Source: Pararhizobium_B sp963838155 (GTDB taxonomy: Bacteria; Pseudomonadota; Alphaproteobacteria; Rhizobiales; Rhizobiaceae). From it: a stretch of 64,000 nucleotides of DNA. Under the pieces are notes generated by a model, which had not been told where the DNA came from, did no database searches, and saw only the letters and a program-made list of their open reading frames with translations. Shown piece by piece: positions 33,016 to 42,185 of the stretch; position 1 is the stretch's first letter, and every line of letters starts with the position of its first letter. The stretch covers positions 62,001 through 126,000 of the forward strand of contig CAWIQE010000018.1 of assembly GCA_963838155.1 (NCBI GenBank), given 5' to 3'. Both the position numbers and the translations under genes were made by a program.

Positions 33016-34981
33016 ATGACCATGGCCGACGCCGTTTCCCTCGTTTTCCCCGATGAATCCGTCCGCACCTACGCTCCCGGCACAAGCGGCCGCGAGGTCG
33101 CCGAATCCATTTCGAAGTCGCTTGCCAAGAAGGCGGTCGCGGTCGCGATCGACGGCACCCTGCGCGATCTCGCCGACCCGGTCGCCGGCGGCCGCATCGA
33201 GATCGTCACGCGGGACGACCCGCGCGCCCTGGAACTCATTCGCCACGACGCCGCCCATGTCATGGCCGAGGCCGTGCAGGAGCTCTACCCCGGCACCCAG
33301 GTAACCATCGGCCCGGTCATCGAGAACGGCTTCTATTACGATTTCGCGCGCGAAACGCCGTTTACGCCGGACGATCTCCCGAAAATCGAGAAGAAGATGC
33401 GCGAAATCATCGCGCGAAACAGACCCTTCACGAAGGAGGTTTGGCCGCGCGAGAGGGCGAAGCAGACCTTCTCGGACATGGGCGAGGCCTACAAGGTCGA
33501 ACTGGTGGACGCGATTCCGGAAGACCAGGACGTGAAGATCTACCGGCAGGGAGACTGGTTCGACCTGTGCCGTGGCCCGCACATGACCTCCACCGGGCAG
33601 ATCGGAAGCGCCTTCAAGCTCATGAAGGTGGCCGGCGCCTATTGGCGCGGCGATTCGAACAATCCGATGCTGACGCGCATCTACGGCACTGCCTGGCACA
33701 GCCAGCCTGAACTGGAAGCCTATCTTCACATGCTGGAGGAGGCCGAAAAGCGCGATCACCGCCGGCTCGGCCGTGAGATGGACCTGTTTCACTTCCAGGA
33801 GGAGGGCCCCGGCGTCGTCTTCTGGCACGCCAAGGGCTGGCGCATGTTCCAGAAGCTTGTGAGCTACATGCGTCGCAGGCTCGAGGGCGACTACGACGAA
33901 GTGAACGCCCCGCAGGTGCTCGACAGCTCGCTCTGGCAGACGTCCGGACACTGGGGCTGGTACAAGGAAAACATGTTCTCGGTCCAATCCGCCGACGAGG
34001 ACGCGGAGGACAAGCGCGTCTTCGCCCTGAAGCCGATGAACTGCCCGGGACATGTGCAGATCTTCAAGCACGGCCTGAAGTCGTACCGCGAACTCCCCGT
34101 CCGGCTTGCAGAATTCGGAACCGTACATCGCTATGAGCCGTCGGGGGCATTGCATGGGCTCATGCGCGTGCGCGGGTTCACGCAGGACGATGCCCATATC
34201 TTTTGCACCGACGACCAGCTCGCCGAGGAATGCCTCAAGATCAACGATCTGATCCTCTCGACCTACGCCGATTTCGGCTTCGGCGACATCATCGTCAAGC
34301 TTTCGACGCGCCCGGAGAAGCGCGTCGGGCGCGACGAGCTGTGGGATCGTGCCGAAGCCGTGATGGGCGACGTGCTGAAAACCATCGAGGAGCAATCCGG
34401 CGGCCGGATAAAGACCGACATTCTTCCAGGAGAGGGCGCCTTTTACGGCCCGAAGTTCGAGTATACCCTGAAGGATGCCATCGGCCGGGAATGGCAGTGC
34501 GGAACCACCCAGGTGGATTTCAACCTGCCGGAGCGCTTCGGCGCCTTCTACATCGATCGGGATTCGGAGAAGCGCCAGCCCGTGATGATCCACCGCGCGA
34601 TTTGCGGTTCGATGGAGCGGTTTCTCGGAATCCTCCTCGAGGACTTCGCCGGCCACATGCCACTATGGTTCGCGCCCGGTTCAGGCGGTCGTGGCGACGA
34701 TCACGTCGGATGCCGACGACTACGCCGTCGAGGTGGCGCGAAAGCTCCGATCCGCGGGCCTGCACGTCGAAACCGATCTGCGCAACGAGAAGATCAACTA
34801 CAAGGTCAGGGAGCACTCGGTGACGAAGGTTCCGGTCATCCTGGTCTGCGGCAAGCGCGAAGCGGAGGAGGGCAGCGTCAACATCCGTCGCCTGGGAAGC
34901 CGCGATCAGGTCTCGATGAACCTCGAAGAGGCGGTCGGGATGCTTGCCGAAGAGGCCGTGCCGCCGGATCTCAGGCGCTGA
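33016..34981 (+). CDS. thrS: threonine--tRNA ligase, frame interrupted by one extra base
   Basis: Threonyl-tRNA synthetase with an N-terminal TGS domain (about 8-65), an editing domain (HDAAHVMAEAVQELYPG) and a class II catalytic core (zinc ligands in KPMNCPGHVQIF and MIHRAICGS). At codon 554 the frame reads TTC GCG CCC GGT; dropping one C of the CCC at 34675-34677 restores APVQAVVATITSDADDYAVEVARKL and the anticodon-binding domain to a stop at 34981, giving 654 residues, the normal length. As written, the first frame runs on to 35184 with Arg-rich nonsense. An essential gene, so sequencing error is the first suspicion. Start 33016 or 33022 (AGGAG upstream). Confidence 0.9.
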
Positions 34982-34983
34982 GG

Positions 34984-34999
34984 CCGCCGGTGTCGGCGG
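34984..34999. terminator. hairpin between convergent thrS and the 35003 gene
   Basis: CCGCCG / CGGCGG with a 4-nt GTGT loop, extendable with one bulge to GGCCGCCG / CGGCGGTCC. It fills the 21 nt between the two stop codons. No T run on either side. Confidence 0.35.
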
Positions 35000-35002
35000 T
35001 CC

Positions 35003-35998
35003 TCAGTCCGCCGACCCGTCTCCTCCGGCGTCGACCTTCTCGCCGAGCAGGACCTCGACATCCTGGTTGCGCCCAGGCGCGACGGAGAAGTCCCGCTGGT
35101 AGATGTGGCCCTTGTTGCGGGCGACCGCGGTGTAGTTTCCTTCCGTCAGCACCAGCGAGGGAAAGGCGCCGACGCTCTCGCTGACGATGTCTCCGGACGG
35201 CGACAGGATCGACCAGGCCGTATCGGCAATCGCTTCGCCGCCCGGGTTCGAGACCAGCTTGAGGGTCAGCTGGGCGGCCCTGTGCTGGATCGTGGCTTCG
35301 GTCATCTTGCCCGCCTCGACCCGGATGTCGGCGCCGATGACCGCGTTCACCTTTCCGTAGTCCGAAACGACGTGATAGGTACCCGCCTTCAGGCGCACGA
35401 TGGTGTTGGGCCGGACCTTGCCGACGACGAGCCGGCTCTTGCGTCCGTGTGCCTTGTCGGACGGAGCGCCATCCTTCGTGTAGATGGAGAATTTCAGCTT
35501 GTTCGCCGGGATCGACAGGTTGGAGCCGGTCACCGCGTTCAGGACCAGCCCGCCTGCGTTCAGCACGAAGGACTGCCGCGTCAGGGGTCCGGCCGCGGGG
35601 ATGACGACCTTGCGCGTGACGCTCGCGCGGCCGAACGCGACGTTGACGATATAGGCGCCCGGCTGGAACTGGAACGCAACGCTCCCGCCCTTGGAGCTGG
35701 CCAGGAGCGGCAGCTTTCCGTCGCTGCCGACGATCGGGTCGAAGACCCGCCATACGAGCCCGCGGTCGACGGGCTGTCCGTTCGCCGTCAGCCGGGCCTC
35801 GACGCGCAGCGTTCGAAACGTGCCGAACTTCCCGTTGTCCTTCGTCACGGGCGCATACTCGCTGAGGCCCGGAAGCTTCAGCTTCGGCGATTTCGTGTCG
35901 AGTTCCTTGAAGGGCGTACCCGCAGAGGCAGCCACCGTCGCCGAGAGCACGAACGCCGACGCATATCGGATACGACGGGCATTTCGGGCTGGAGACAT
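35003..35998 (-). CDS. secreted repeat-containing protein of unknown function
   Basis: Hypothetical exported protein, 331 residues. A basic N-terminus and hydrophobic stretch (YASAFVLSATVAASAG) look like a signal peptide. The body has no Cys and alternates short beta-like modules with similar closing patterns, such as KGGSVAFQFQPGAYIVNVAFG, NTIVRLKAGTYHVVSDYG and FPSLVLTEGNYTAVARNKG: each resembles a PEGA- or carboxypeptidase-regulatory-like unit in which a glycine-aromatic turn precedes an edge strand. I therefore expect three or four beta-sandwich repeats in the periplasm. Start at 35998 is a judgement; ATGs at 36028 and 36055 are in frame. Confidence 0.6.
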   Translation of the reverse strand: MSPARNARRIRYASAFVLSATVAASAGTPFKELDTKSPKLKLPGLSEYAPVTKDNGKFGTFRTLRVEARLTANGQPVDRGLVWRVFDPIVGSDGKLPLLASSKGGSVAFQFQPGAYIVNVAFGRASVTRKVVIPAAGPLTRQSFVLNAGGLVLNAVTGSNLSIPANKLKFSIYTKDGAPSDKAHGRKSRLVVGKVRPNTIVRLKAGTYHVVSDYGKVNAVIGADIRVEAGKMTEATIQHRAAQLTLKLVSNPGGEAIADTAWSILSPSGDIVSESVGAFPSLVLTEGNYTAVARNKGHIYQRDFSVAPGRNQDVEVLLGEKVDAGGDGSAD

Positions 35999-36113
35999 GG
36001 TGGGCCTGATGGTTGACAATGCTGGCATGCAGCGCCACTTGAACCCAAAAGCCATGGCCTTTTCAAGGCCGAACTTTTCCATCCAGAACCGAATAGGCCG
36101 CTAGCGGGGGCAA

Positions 36114-36698
36114 ATGACCGTAAACTCGACGCTGAAAGCGTACATGGAAACACGCCGGTCGCGGCCGGTGCTGCAGCTTGCGGAACCGGGGCCTTCGCGC
36201 GCCGAAATCGAGGACATGCTGAGGATCGCCTCGCGCGTTCCGGACCACGGCAAGCTCGCGCCGTGGCGTTTCGTGGTCTTCCGCGGGGAGGAGCGCGAGC
36301 GCCTGGGAGACCGTTTCGCCAGCATCGCGCAGGAAAAGACGCCCGGTCTCAGCGAGGAGAGCCTGCGGGCCGAGCGCATGCGGCTGACGCGTGCGCCGGT
36401 CGTCGTCATGCTGGTGAGTCGCGCCGGCCCGCACCCCAAGATTCCGGAGTGGGAGCAGACGCTTTCCGCCGGTGCCGCGGGCATGAACCTCCTCATCGCG
36501 GCGAATGCGCTCGGCTACGTCGCCTGCTGGCTCACCGAGTGGATCGCCTACGATCCGGCGGTCGCCTCGCTGCTGGGCGTCAGGCCCGAAGAGAAGATCG
36601 CCGGCTTCGTCCACATCGGCAGCAGCGATCAGCCGCCGTTCGAAAGGGACCGGCCGGCGCTCGACGACGTCGTCACCTGGGTCGGTGGGGACGACTGA
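36114..36698 (+). CDS. nitroreductase family protein (YdjA-like)
   Basis: Compact FMN-dependent oxidoreductase, 194 residues. The N-terminal METRRSRPVLQLAEPGPSR replaces the usual RRS FMN-binding stretch, followed by RVPDHGKLAPWRFVVFRG and, near the C-terminus, NALGYVACWLTEW and a short IGS-containing strand. The length and HGKLAPWRF motif fit the small YdjA-type subgroup. Substrate unknown. Its stop overlaps the next ATG by one base (TGATG), so it is translationally coupled to the flavin reductase-like gene, a sensible redox pair. Confidence 0.88.
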   Translation: MTVNSTLKAYMETRRSRPVLQLAEPGPSRAEIEDMLRIASRVPDHGKLAPWRFVVFRGEERERLGDRFASIAQEKTPGLSEESLRAERMRLTRAPVVVMLVSRAGPHPKIPEWEQTLSAGAAGMNLLIAANALGYVACWLTEWIAYDPAVASLLGVRPEEKIAGFVHIGSSDQPPFERDRPALDDVVTWVGGDD

Positions 36699-37306
36699 TG
36701 TTCTACGCGACGGACGAGAACCGCCATGGCATGTCCCACGATCCGTTCAAGGCGCTGGTTTCGCCGCGCCCGATCGGATGGATCGGGACCAAGGGGAGGG
36801 ACGACAGCATCAACCTCTCGCCCTATTCCTTCTTCAACGCCGTGTCGGACCGTCCCAAGCTCGTGATGTTTTCCTCCTCGGGCTGGAAGCACAGCGTGCG
36901 GAATGCGGAGGAAACCGGGGAGTTCACGGCCTCGCTCGCCAGCCGCCACCTCGCCGAACAGGTCAACGCCTCGTCGATCGACGCCCCCTACGGCACCGAC
37001 GAATTCGAATTGAGCGGGCTCGATCCGGAAAAGGGGCGCCTCGTGGAGGCTCCCTTCGTGCGCCAGGCCTATGCGGCGCTCGAATGCCGGGTTACGCAGA
37101 TCGTCCGGCCGCAGGGCCTCGACGGCGCGCCTTCGGAAAATTTCGTGGTCTTCGGCCAGGTGGTCGGCATCCACATCGACCCGGCGATCGTCGCGGACGG
37201 ACGTATCGACATGGCGGCGGCAGCGCCCTTGGCGCGGCTTGGATATCACGACTATTCGGACGGATCCGACGTGTTCGAGATGGTCCGTCCCAAATGGGGC
37301 CGCTGA
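36698..37306 (+). CDS. flavin reductase family protein (FMN-binding split barrel)
   Basis: Protein of 202 residues of the DIM6/NTAB flavin reductase-like family. It opens with MSHDPFKALVSPRPIGWIGT, the characteristic N-terminal segment that contacts FMN, then NLSPYSFFNAVSDRPKLVMFSS and SLASRHLAEQVNASS; the second half carries ECRVTQIV and FVVFGQVVGIHID. The ATG at 36698 overlaps the nitroreductase stop, so the two are made together. It ends 5 nt before the convergent CoA-lyase gene. Electron donor and partner oxygenase are not evident. Confidence 0.9.
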   Translation: MFYATDENRHGMSHDPFKALVSPRPIGWIGTKGRDDSINLSPYSFFNAVSDRPKLVMFSSSGWKHSVRNAEETGEFTASLASRHLAEQVNASSIDAPYGTDEFELSGLDPEKGRLVEAPFVRQAYAALECRVTQIVRPQGLDGAPSENFVVFGQVVGIHIDPAIVADGRIDMAAAAPLARLGYHDYSDGSDVFEMVRPKWGR

Positions 37307-37311
37307 GCCGG

Positions 37312-38196
37312 CTACGGCTGGCGGCTGGCGGCCGCGCGCGCCAGGATCCTCTCGGCCTGCCGCAGGTGCGGCCGGTCGATCATTCGGCCATCGAGCGAAA
37401 GCACGCCGGCGTCCGGTCCGGCCTCCTCGAAAAGCGCGATCACGCGGCGGGCATGCGCGACGCGTTCGGCGGAGGGCGTGAAGATGCGGTTGATCACCGC
37501 CACCTGGCCGGGGTGGATCGCCAGCTTGCCTGAAAACCCGTCGCGCACCGCGGCCTCGCACTCCGCTTCCAGCGCATCCGTCGCCCCGATGTCGGTGAAG
37601 ACCGTGTCGACCGCATCGACGCCCGCGGCGGCGGCGCCGAGAAGCGTCAGGCTGCGCGCCAGGCGGAAGACTCCCGTATAGCTGCCTTGCCCGTCCCGGT
37701 TCGCCTCGGCGCCGACGTCGGCCGCAAGGTCCTCGGCACCCCAGGTGAGCGTTCGCAGGCGATCGGTCTTTCCGCCATAGGTCCCGGCATTGAAGAGGCC
37801 GAGCGCCGTTTCCGTCACCAGCGCATGGATGCCGACCGCGCCCTGGGACCGGCCGGTCAGCGCTTCGTGGACACCGAGGAGCGTGGCAAGATGCTGGACG
37901 TCGGCGCCGCTGCCGGACTTCGGAAGCAGGACGGCATCGGGCCCGCCTGCGACGACGCCGGCGAGATCCGCGTCGGCCATGCCCGTGGACAGGGCGTTGA
38001 TGCGCACGATCAGCTGCGGCCGGTCGGCGCGCCCGGCCGCCCCGGCCAGGAACTCGGCGACCATGTTGCGCGCGATGTCCTTCCTGGCGGGCGAGACCGA
38101 ATCCTCCAGGTCGAGAATCAGAGCGTCCGCCCCGGTGGCCATGGCCTTTTCGAGCTTGCGGGGCGAATCGCCCGGAACGAAAAGATAGGAACGCAT
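37312..38196 (-). CDS. HpcH/HpaI aldolase / citrate lyase beta-family CoA ester lyase
   Basis: Cytoplasmic TIM-barrel enzyme of the CitE/malyl-CoA lyase superfamily, 294 residues. Typical features: MRSYLFVPGDSPRKLEKA, LILDLEDSVSPARKD (metal-binding acid region), LIVRINALSTGMADADLAG, VLLPKSGSGADV and LTWGAEDLAADVGAE. Such enzymes split or hydrolyse beta-hydroxyacyl-CoA thioesters such as malyl- or citramalyl-CoA. Its ATG overlaps the stop of the MaoC gene upstream, so both act in the same pathway, with the hydratase making the substrate. ATG 38196 chosen because upstream sequence is the MaoC gene in another frame. Confidence 0.91.
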   Translation of the reverse strand: MRSYLFVPGDSPRKLEKAMATGADALILDLEDSVSPARKDIARNMVAEFLAGAAGRADRPQLIVRINALSTGMADADLAGVVAGGPDAVLLPKSGSGADVQHLATLLGVHEALTGRSQGAVGIHALVTETALGLFNAGTYGGKTDRLRTLTWGAEDLAADVGAEANRDGQGSYTGVFRLARSLTLLGAAAAGVDAVDTVFTDIGATDALEAECEAAVRDGFSGKLAIHPGQVAVINRIFTPSAERVAHARRVIALFEEAGPDAGVLSLDGRMIDRPHLRQAERILARAAASRQP

Positions 38197-38651
38197 CAGG
38201 AAGCGCCCTTCTTCCGCATCATCGCATGACGATTGCAGACGGCGACGAGAACGTCGTGCTGATTGAAGGCCCGATGCTGGAATTCGACGATCCCGCGATC
38301 CGGTTTGGAGCGCGATTCGCGCACAGACAGCACCTCCGTCTCCACATGGACCGTGTCTCCGTGGAAAAGCGGGTGGGGAAAGGAGACGTCCTTCATGCCG
38401 AGATTGGCGATCGTCGTGCCGACGGTGGTGTCGGACACCGAGATCCCGATCATGAGCCCGAGCGTGAAAAGGGAGTTGACCAGCGGCTTGCCCCATTCCG
38501 TGCCGGCCGCGAAGTCGAAATCGATGTGAAGCGGCTGCGGATTGAGGGTCATGTTCGAAAACAGCATGTTGTCGGACTCGGTCACCGTCCGCCGCAACTC
38601 ATGGCGAAACAGCTGCCCTACCTCGAATTCCTCCAGATACAGTCCGGCCAT
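38196..38651 (-). CDS. MaoC-family (R)-specific enoyl-CoA hydratase-like protein
   Basis: Hot-dog-fold hydratase of 151 residues. The hydratase-2 segment SDNMLFSNMTLNPQPLHIDFDFA carries the Asn-His pair expected at the active site (NPQPLH), and GLMIGISVSDTTVGT and MKDVSFPHPLFHGDTVHVETEV complete the fold. It begins the two-gene unit with the CoA ester lyase (one-base overlap at 38196). This pairing is frequent in alphaproteobacteria and suggests C4/C5 dicarboxyl-CoA metabolism; the exact substrate cannot be read from the sequence. Confidence 0.91.
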   Translation of the reverse strand: MAGLYLEEFEVGQLFRHELRRTVTESDNMLFSNMTLNPQPLHIDFDFAAGTEWGKPLVNSLFTLGLMIGISVSDTTVGTTIANLGMKDVSFPHPLFHGDTVHVETEVLSVRESRSKPDRGIVEFQHRAFNQHDVLVAVCNRHAMMRKKGAS

Positions 38652-38804
38652 CGACGGTCCCTCCGTTCCGTCGAACTATATCGTTCCCGCCGCCTGAATC
38701 CAGCGCCGTCCCGCCCCCCGTCTCTCCCGTTTATCATGGTAAACGGAACGTAAACGAATTGCTCCTACCATCGATTCATGGGCAGTCATTGGATGGGGGA
38801 CTGG

Positions 38805-39959
38805 ATGATCATCCGCAAATTCCTTGAGTGGTCGCAGACGGCAACCGTGACGGAGCGCGCCAGGGCCGCGGGCCTGCTGGCGCGTGCCTATCTCTTTTCC
38901 CGCATGACGGAATCCGAACGCAGGTCGGCCGAAGCCGCGATGATGGTCGTCCTGGACGATTCGTCCCCGAAGGTCCGGCTCGCCCTGGCAGAGGCGCTCG
39001 CGACCAGTCCGGATGCCCCAAGGGAGATGATCCGCTCCCTCGCGGGCGACCAGATCGAAATCGCCAGCCGCGTGCTCGCGACCTCTCCGGTCCTGTCCGA
39101 CGCCGATCTCGTCGACTTCGTAGCCGATGGCCGGTGCGGGCTGCAGCGAACCATCGCCTCGCGCCAGCGGGTCTCCGCCAGCGTTTGCGCAGCCATAGCC
39201 GAGGTAGGGCACGAAAGCGCGGTCTGCGATATGCTCGACAATCCGGGCGCCACCGTCGCATCCATATCGCTGCGCCGAATCGCCGAGCGCTTCGGCGACC
39301 TGGCCGGGATTCGCTCGCGGCTCCTGGATCGGACCGGCCTGCCGTGCGACGTGCGCTACGGCCTGATCTTCCGGGTCAGCCAGGCACTGGCGGACTACGC
39401 CTTCGTCACCGCCACGGTGGGGGCGGAGCGCGTGCGCCGTGTCGCACAGGAGGCCTGCCAGAGTGCCACACTGGAGCTCGCCCGAAGCGTGCCGCCGGAA
39501 GAAATGCCGGCCCTCGTCGAACACCTGCGCGTTTCCGGGAAGCTGACGCCGGCCCTTCTCGTCGACGCGCTCTGCACGGGCAATGTCGAGTTCTTCGCCG
39601 CGGCCATCGTCAGCCTGAGCGGCTACGGAGACGGCCGCGTCCGCGGCATCCTGGCCGACGGTCGCCGCTATGCCATCCGTGCGCTCTACCGCACCGCCGG
39701 CTTGCCGCTCGACGTCATCGACGTCTTCGTGGACGCGACGCTGATGTGGCGCGAAGCCATGACCGCCGCGAAGGCGGAAGCCCGCCTGTCCATCCCGCGA
39801 AAATTGATCGAGCTCTACGGCGAGCGGGCGCGTTTCAGCCCCGTCCTCGCCGATCTCCTGATGCTCATCGAGAAAATGGAACTCGCAGGCCGCCGCCAGG
39901 CGGCACGGGACTACGCCCGCTCCGTGGTCGATCGCATGGTGGTCGAGCGCGCCGCCTGA
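38805..39959 (+). CDS. DUF2336 domain-containing protein
   Basis: All-helical protein of 384 residues, family DUF2336, common in Rhizobiales and Caulobacterales and of unknown biochemical function. The repeated helical pattern is HEAT-like (SPKVRLALAEALATSPDAPREMIRSLA, LQRTIASRQRVSASVCAAIAEV, ATVASISLRRIAERFGDL). No signal peptide or transmembrane helix. Three starts are possible (38778, 38793, 38805); the last has GGGGG 5 nt upstream. The upstream gap carries GTAAACG twice (38739 region), possibly regulatory. Ends against parE across a perfect palindrome. Confidence 0.83.
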   Translation: MIIRKFLEWSQTATVTERARAAGLLARAYLFSRMTESERRSAEAAMMVVLDDSSPKVRLALAEALATSPDAPREMIRSLAGDQIEIASRVLATSPVLSDADLVDFVADGRCGLQRTIASRQRVSASVCAAIAEVGHESAVCDMLDNPGATVASISLRRIAERFGDLAGIRSRLLDRTGLPCDVRYGLIFRVSQALADYAFVTATVGAERVRRVAQEACQSATLELARSVPPEEMPALVEHLRVSGKLTPALLVDALCTGNVEFFAAAIVSLSGYGDGRVRGILADGRRYAIRALYRTAGLPLDVIDVFVDATLMWREAMTAAKAEARLSIPRKLIELYGERARFSPVLADLLMLIEKMELAGRRQAARDYARSVVDRMVVERAA

Positions 39960-39975
39960 GGGGTCGGCCGACCCC
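39960..39975. terminator. 16-bp palindrome between convergent DUF2336 and parE genes
   Basis: GGGGTCGGCCGACCCC is a perfect palindrome starting one base after the DUF2336 stop and ending just before the parE stop. As RNA it would form a short GC-rich stem from either strand; there is no T run, so termination is a guess. Confidence 0.35.
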
Positions 39976-39976
39976 C

Positions 39977-42031
39977 TCAGATGTCGAGGTTTTCCGCGAA
40001 CGCGGCGTGTTCCTGGATGAAGCGGAAACGCGCCTCGGGCCGCGTACCCATGAGATTGTCCACCGCTTCGCGCGTGCCCTCGAGGTCGACCATGTCGATC
40101 GCCACCCGCAACAGCGTACGCGTGACCGGAGACATCGTCGTCTCCTTCAACTGGGCCGGCAGCATTTCGCCGAGCCCTTTGAAGCGGCCGATCTCGATCT
40201 TTCCCTTGCCGCTGAACTCCCGTGCGATCAGCTCCGCGCGATGGGCGTCGTTGCGGGCGTAAAGCGTCTTGCCGCCCTGGGTGATCCGGTACAATGGCGG
40301 AACGGCGAGATAGAGATGCCCACCGCGGATCAGTTCGGGCATCTCCTGATAAAAGAATGTTATCAGAAGCGATGCAATGTGGGCGCCATCCACGTCGGCA
40401 TCGGTCATGATGATGATCCGGTCGTAGCGCAGGTCGTCTTCCCGGTATTTGGAACGGGTGCCGCACCCCAGCGCCTGGACGAGATCGGCGATCTGCTGGT
40501 TGGCGGTCAGCTTGTCGCGGCCGGCGCTGGCGACGTTCAGGATCTTGCCCCGCAGAGGGAGGATAGCCTGGTTGGCGCGGTTTCGGGCCTGCTTGGCGGA
40601 GCCGCCGGCCGAATCGCCCTCCACGATGAAGAGTTCGGCCCCCTGGGCCGCGGTCTGCGAGCAGTCCGCAAGCTTTCCCGGCAGCCGGAGCTTGCGCACA
40701 GCCGTCTTGCGGGAGACCTCGCGCTCCTTGCGCCGCCGCTGGCGCTCCTCGGCGCGCTCGATCACCCAGCCGAGCAGTTTGTCGGCCTCGGCCGGGGAAT
40801 CAGCCAGGAAATGGTCGAACGGATCGCGAATCGCGTTTTCGACGATCCGCTGCGCTTCGGCGGTCGACAGCTTGTCCTTGGTCTGGCCGACGAATTCCGG
40901 TTCGCGAATGAAGATCGAGAGCATGCCCGCGGCCGAGATCATGACGTCCTCGGTGGTGATCTGCGCGGCCCGCTTGTTGCCGGTAAGCTCGCCATAGGCC
41001 TTCAGCCCGCGCGTCAGCGCGATGCGCAGCCCGGCCTCGTGGGTGCCGCCCTCCGCCGTGGGGATGGTATTGCAGTAGGATCGGATGAAGGCGTCCCCGC
41101 CGTACCATGTCACGGCCCATTCGAGGGTGCCGTGGCCGCCGGCCTTTTCGGAGCGTCCGGCAAAGATCTCCCGAGTCACCTGGAAGTCCTTGGCCAGGGT
41201 CTCCTGCAGGTAGTCCTTGAGGCCGCCGGGAAAATGGAACACGGCGTTCTCGGGCGTTTCGGAGCCTTCCGCGAGCAGGGCAGGGGCACATCGCCAGCGG
41301 ATCTCGACGCCGCCGAAGAGGTAGGCCTTCGACCGCGCCATGTTGAACAGCCGGTGCGGGTCGAAGCGATTGCCCTTGCCGAAGATCGTCTCGTCCGGAT
41401 GGAACCGCACCTTCGTGCCGCGCCGGTTCTGGACTTCGCCGCCGTCCACCAGGCCGGTCAGCGGCGCGCCCCGGGAGAACGATTGCCGGTAAAGCCTGCG
41501 GTTGCGCGCGACCTCCACCTCCAGCAGGTCGGAGAGCGCGTTGACCACCGACACGCCCACGCCGTGCAGGCCGCCGGAGGTCTCGTAGACCTTGGAATCG
41601 AATTTGCCGCCCGCGTGAAGCGTCGTCATGATCACTTCCAGCGCCGACTTGTCCTTGAATTTCGGATGCGGGTCGATCGGAATGCCGCGTCCGTTGTCGA
41701 AGACGCTCAGAAATCCCTCGTCGTCGAGTTCCACCTCGATGAAGTTGGCGTGGCCGGCGACCGCCTCGTCCATCGCGTTGTCGATGACCTCGGCGAAAAG
41801 GTGGTGCAACGCCTTGGCGTCCGTGCCGCCGATATACATTCCCGGCCGCCGGCGCACGGGCTCGAGGCCCTCGAGGACTTCGATGTCGGCAGCCGAATAG
41901 GAATTGCCGTGCTCGCCCTTCGGCGTCGCGGCGGGCCTGCCTCTCGGCTGCGTGCGGGGAGCCGGGGTTTCGGCCCGCGCCGGCTCGGAGGCCGGTCCGA
42001 GGGAGAAGAGATCGTCGTTCTTGTCGTCCAT
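39977..42031 (-). CDS. parE: DNA topoisomerase IV subunit B
   Basis: ATPase subunit of topoisomerase IV, which decatenates daughter chromosomes; 684 residues. GHKL ATPase motifs are EVIDNAMDEAVAGHANFIEV, FDNGRGIPIDPHP and YETSGGLHGVGVSVVNAL. The TOPRIM domain has LFIVEGDSAGGSAKQARNR and MTDADVDGAHI with catalytic Glu and Asp residues. It lacks the insertion of about 170 residues seen in many GyrB proteins and its partner gyrA-type gene at 54 kb is clearly GyrA, so ParE is the better call. Ser/Pro/Thr-rich N-terminal 35 residues are variable. parC is not in the window. Confidence 0.94.
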   Translation of the reverse strand: MDDKNDDLFSLGPASEPARAETPAPRTQPRGRPAATPKGEHGNSYSAADIEVLEGLEPVRRRPGMYIGGTDAKALHHLFAEVIDNAMDEAVAGHANFIEVELDDEGFLSVFDNGRGIPIDPHPKFKDKSALEVIMTTLHAGGKFDSKVYETSGGLHGVGVSVVNALSDLLEVEVARNRRLYRQSFSRGAPLTGLVDGGEVQNRRGTKVRFHPDETIFGKGNRFDPHRLFNMARSKAYLFGGVEIRWRCAPALLAEGSETPENAVFHFPGGLKDYLQETLAKDFQVTREIFAGRSEKAGGHGTLEWAVTWYGGDAFIRSYCNTIPTAEGGTHEAGLRIALTRGLKAYGELTGNKRAAQITTEDVMISAAGMLSIFIREPEFVGQTKDKLSTAEAQRIVENAIRDPFDHFLADSPAEADKLLGWVIERAEERQRRRKEREVSRKTAVRKLRLPGKLADCSQTAAQGAELFIVEGDSAGGSAKQARNRANQAILPLRGKILNVASAGRDKLTANQQIADLVQALGCGTRSKYREDDLRYDRIIIMTDADVDGAHIASLLITFFYQEMPELIRGGHLYLAVPPLYRITQGGKTLYARNDAHRAELIAREFSGKGKIEIGRFKGLGEMLPAQLKETTMSPVTRTLLRVAIDMVDLEGTREAVDNLMGTRPEARFRFIQEHAAFAENLDI

Positions 42032-42185
42032 TCGGGCGTCGGCGCCTCGTGGTTCTCGGGTTTCGAATCAACGCAAGTTTGCCAGAAGAGACGGAATCAA
42101 GCGATATGCCGTGATGGCGCCGAATGACGGGCGGCGCCGATCCGCTATTTTCCGACACTATCTGCCGTTCAAGCAAGAGGCGGCC

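Noticed and set aside
34678..35184. Continuation of the first thrS frame to 35184 as a novel C-terminal domain
   Set aside because: The continuation is Arg/Gly-rich shadow sequence, while the true anticodon-binding domain is intact in the neighbouring frame.
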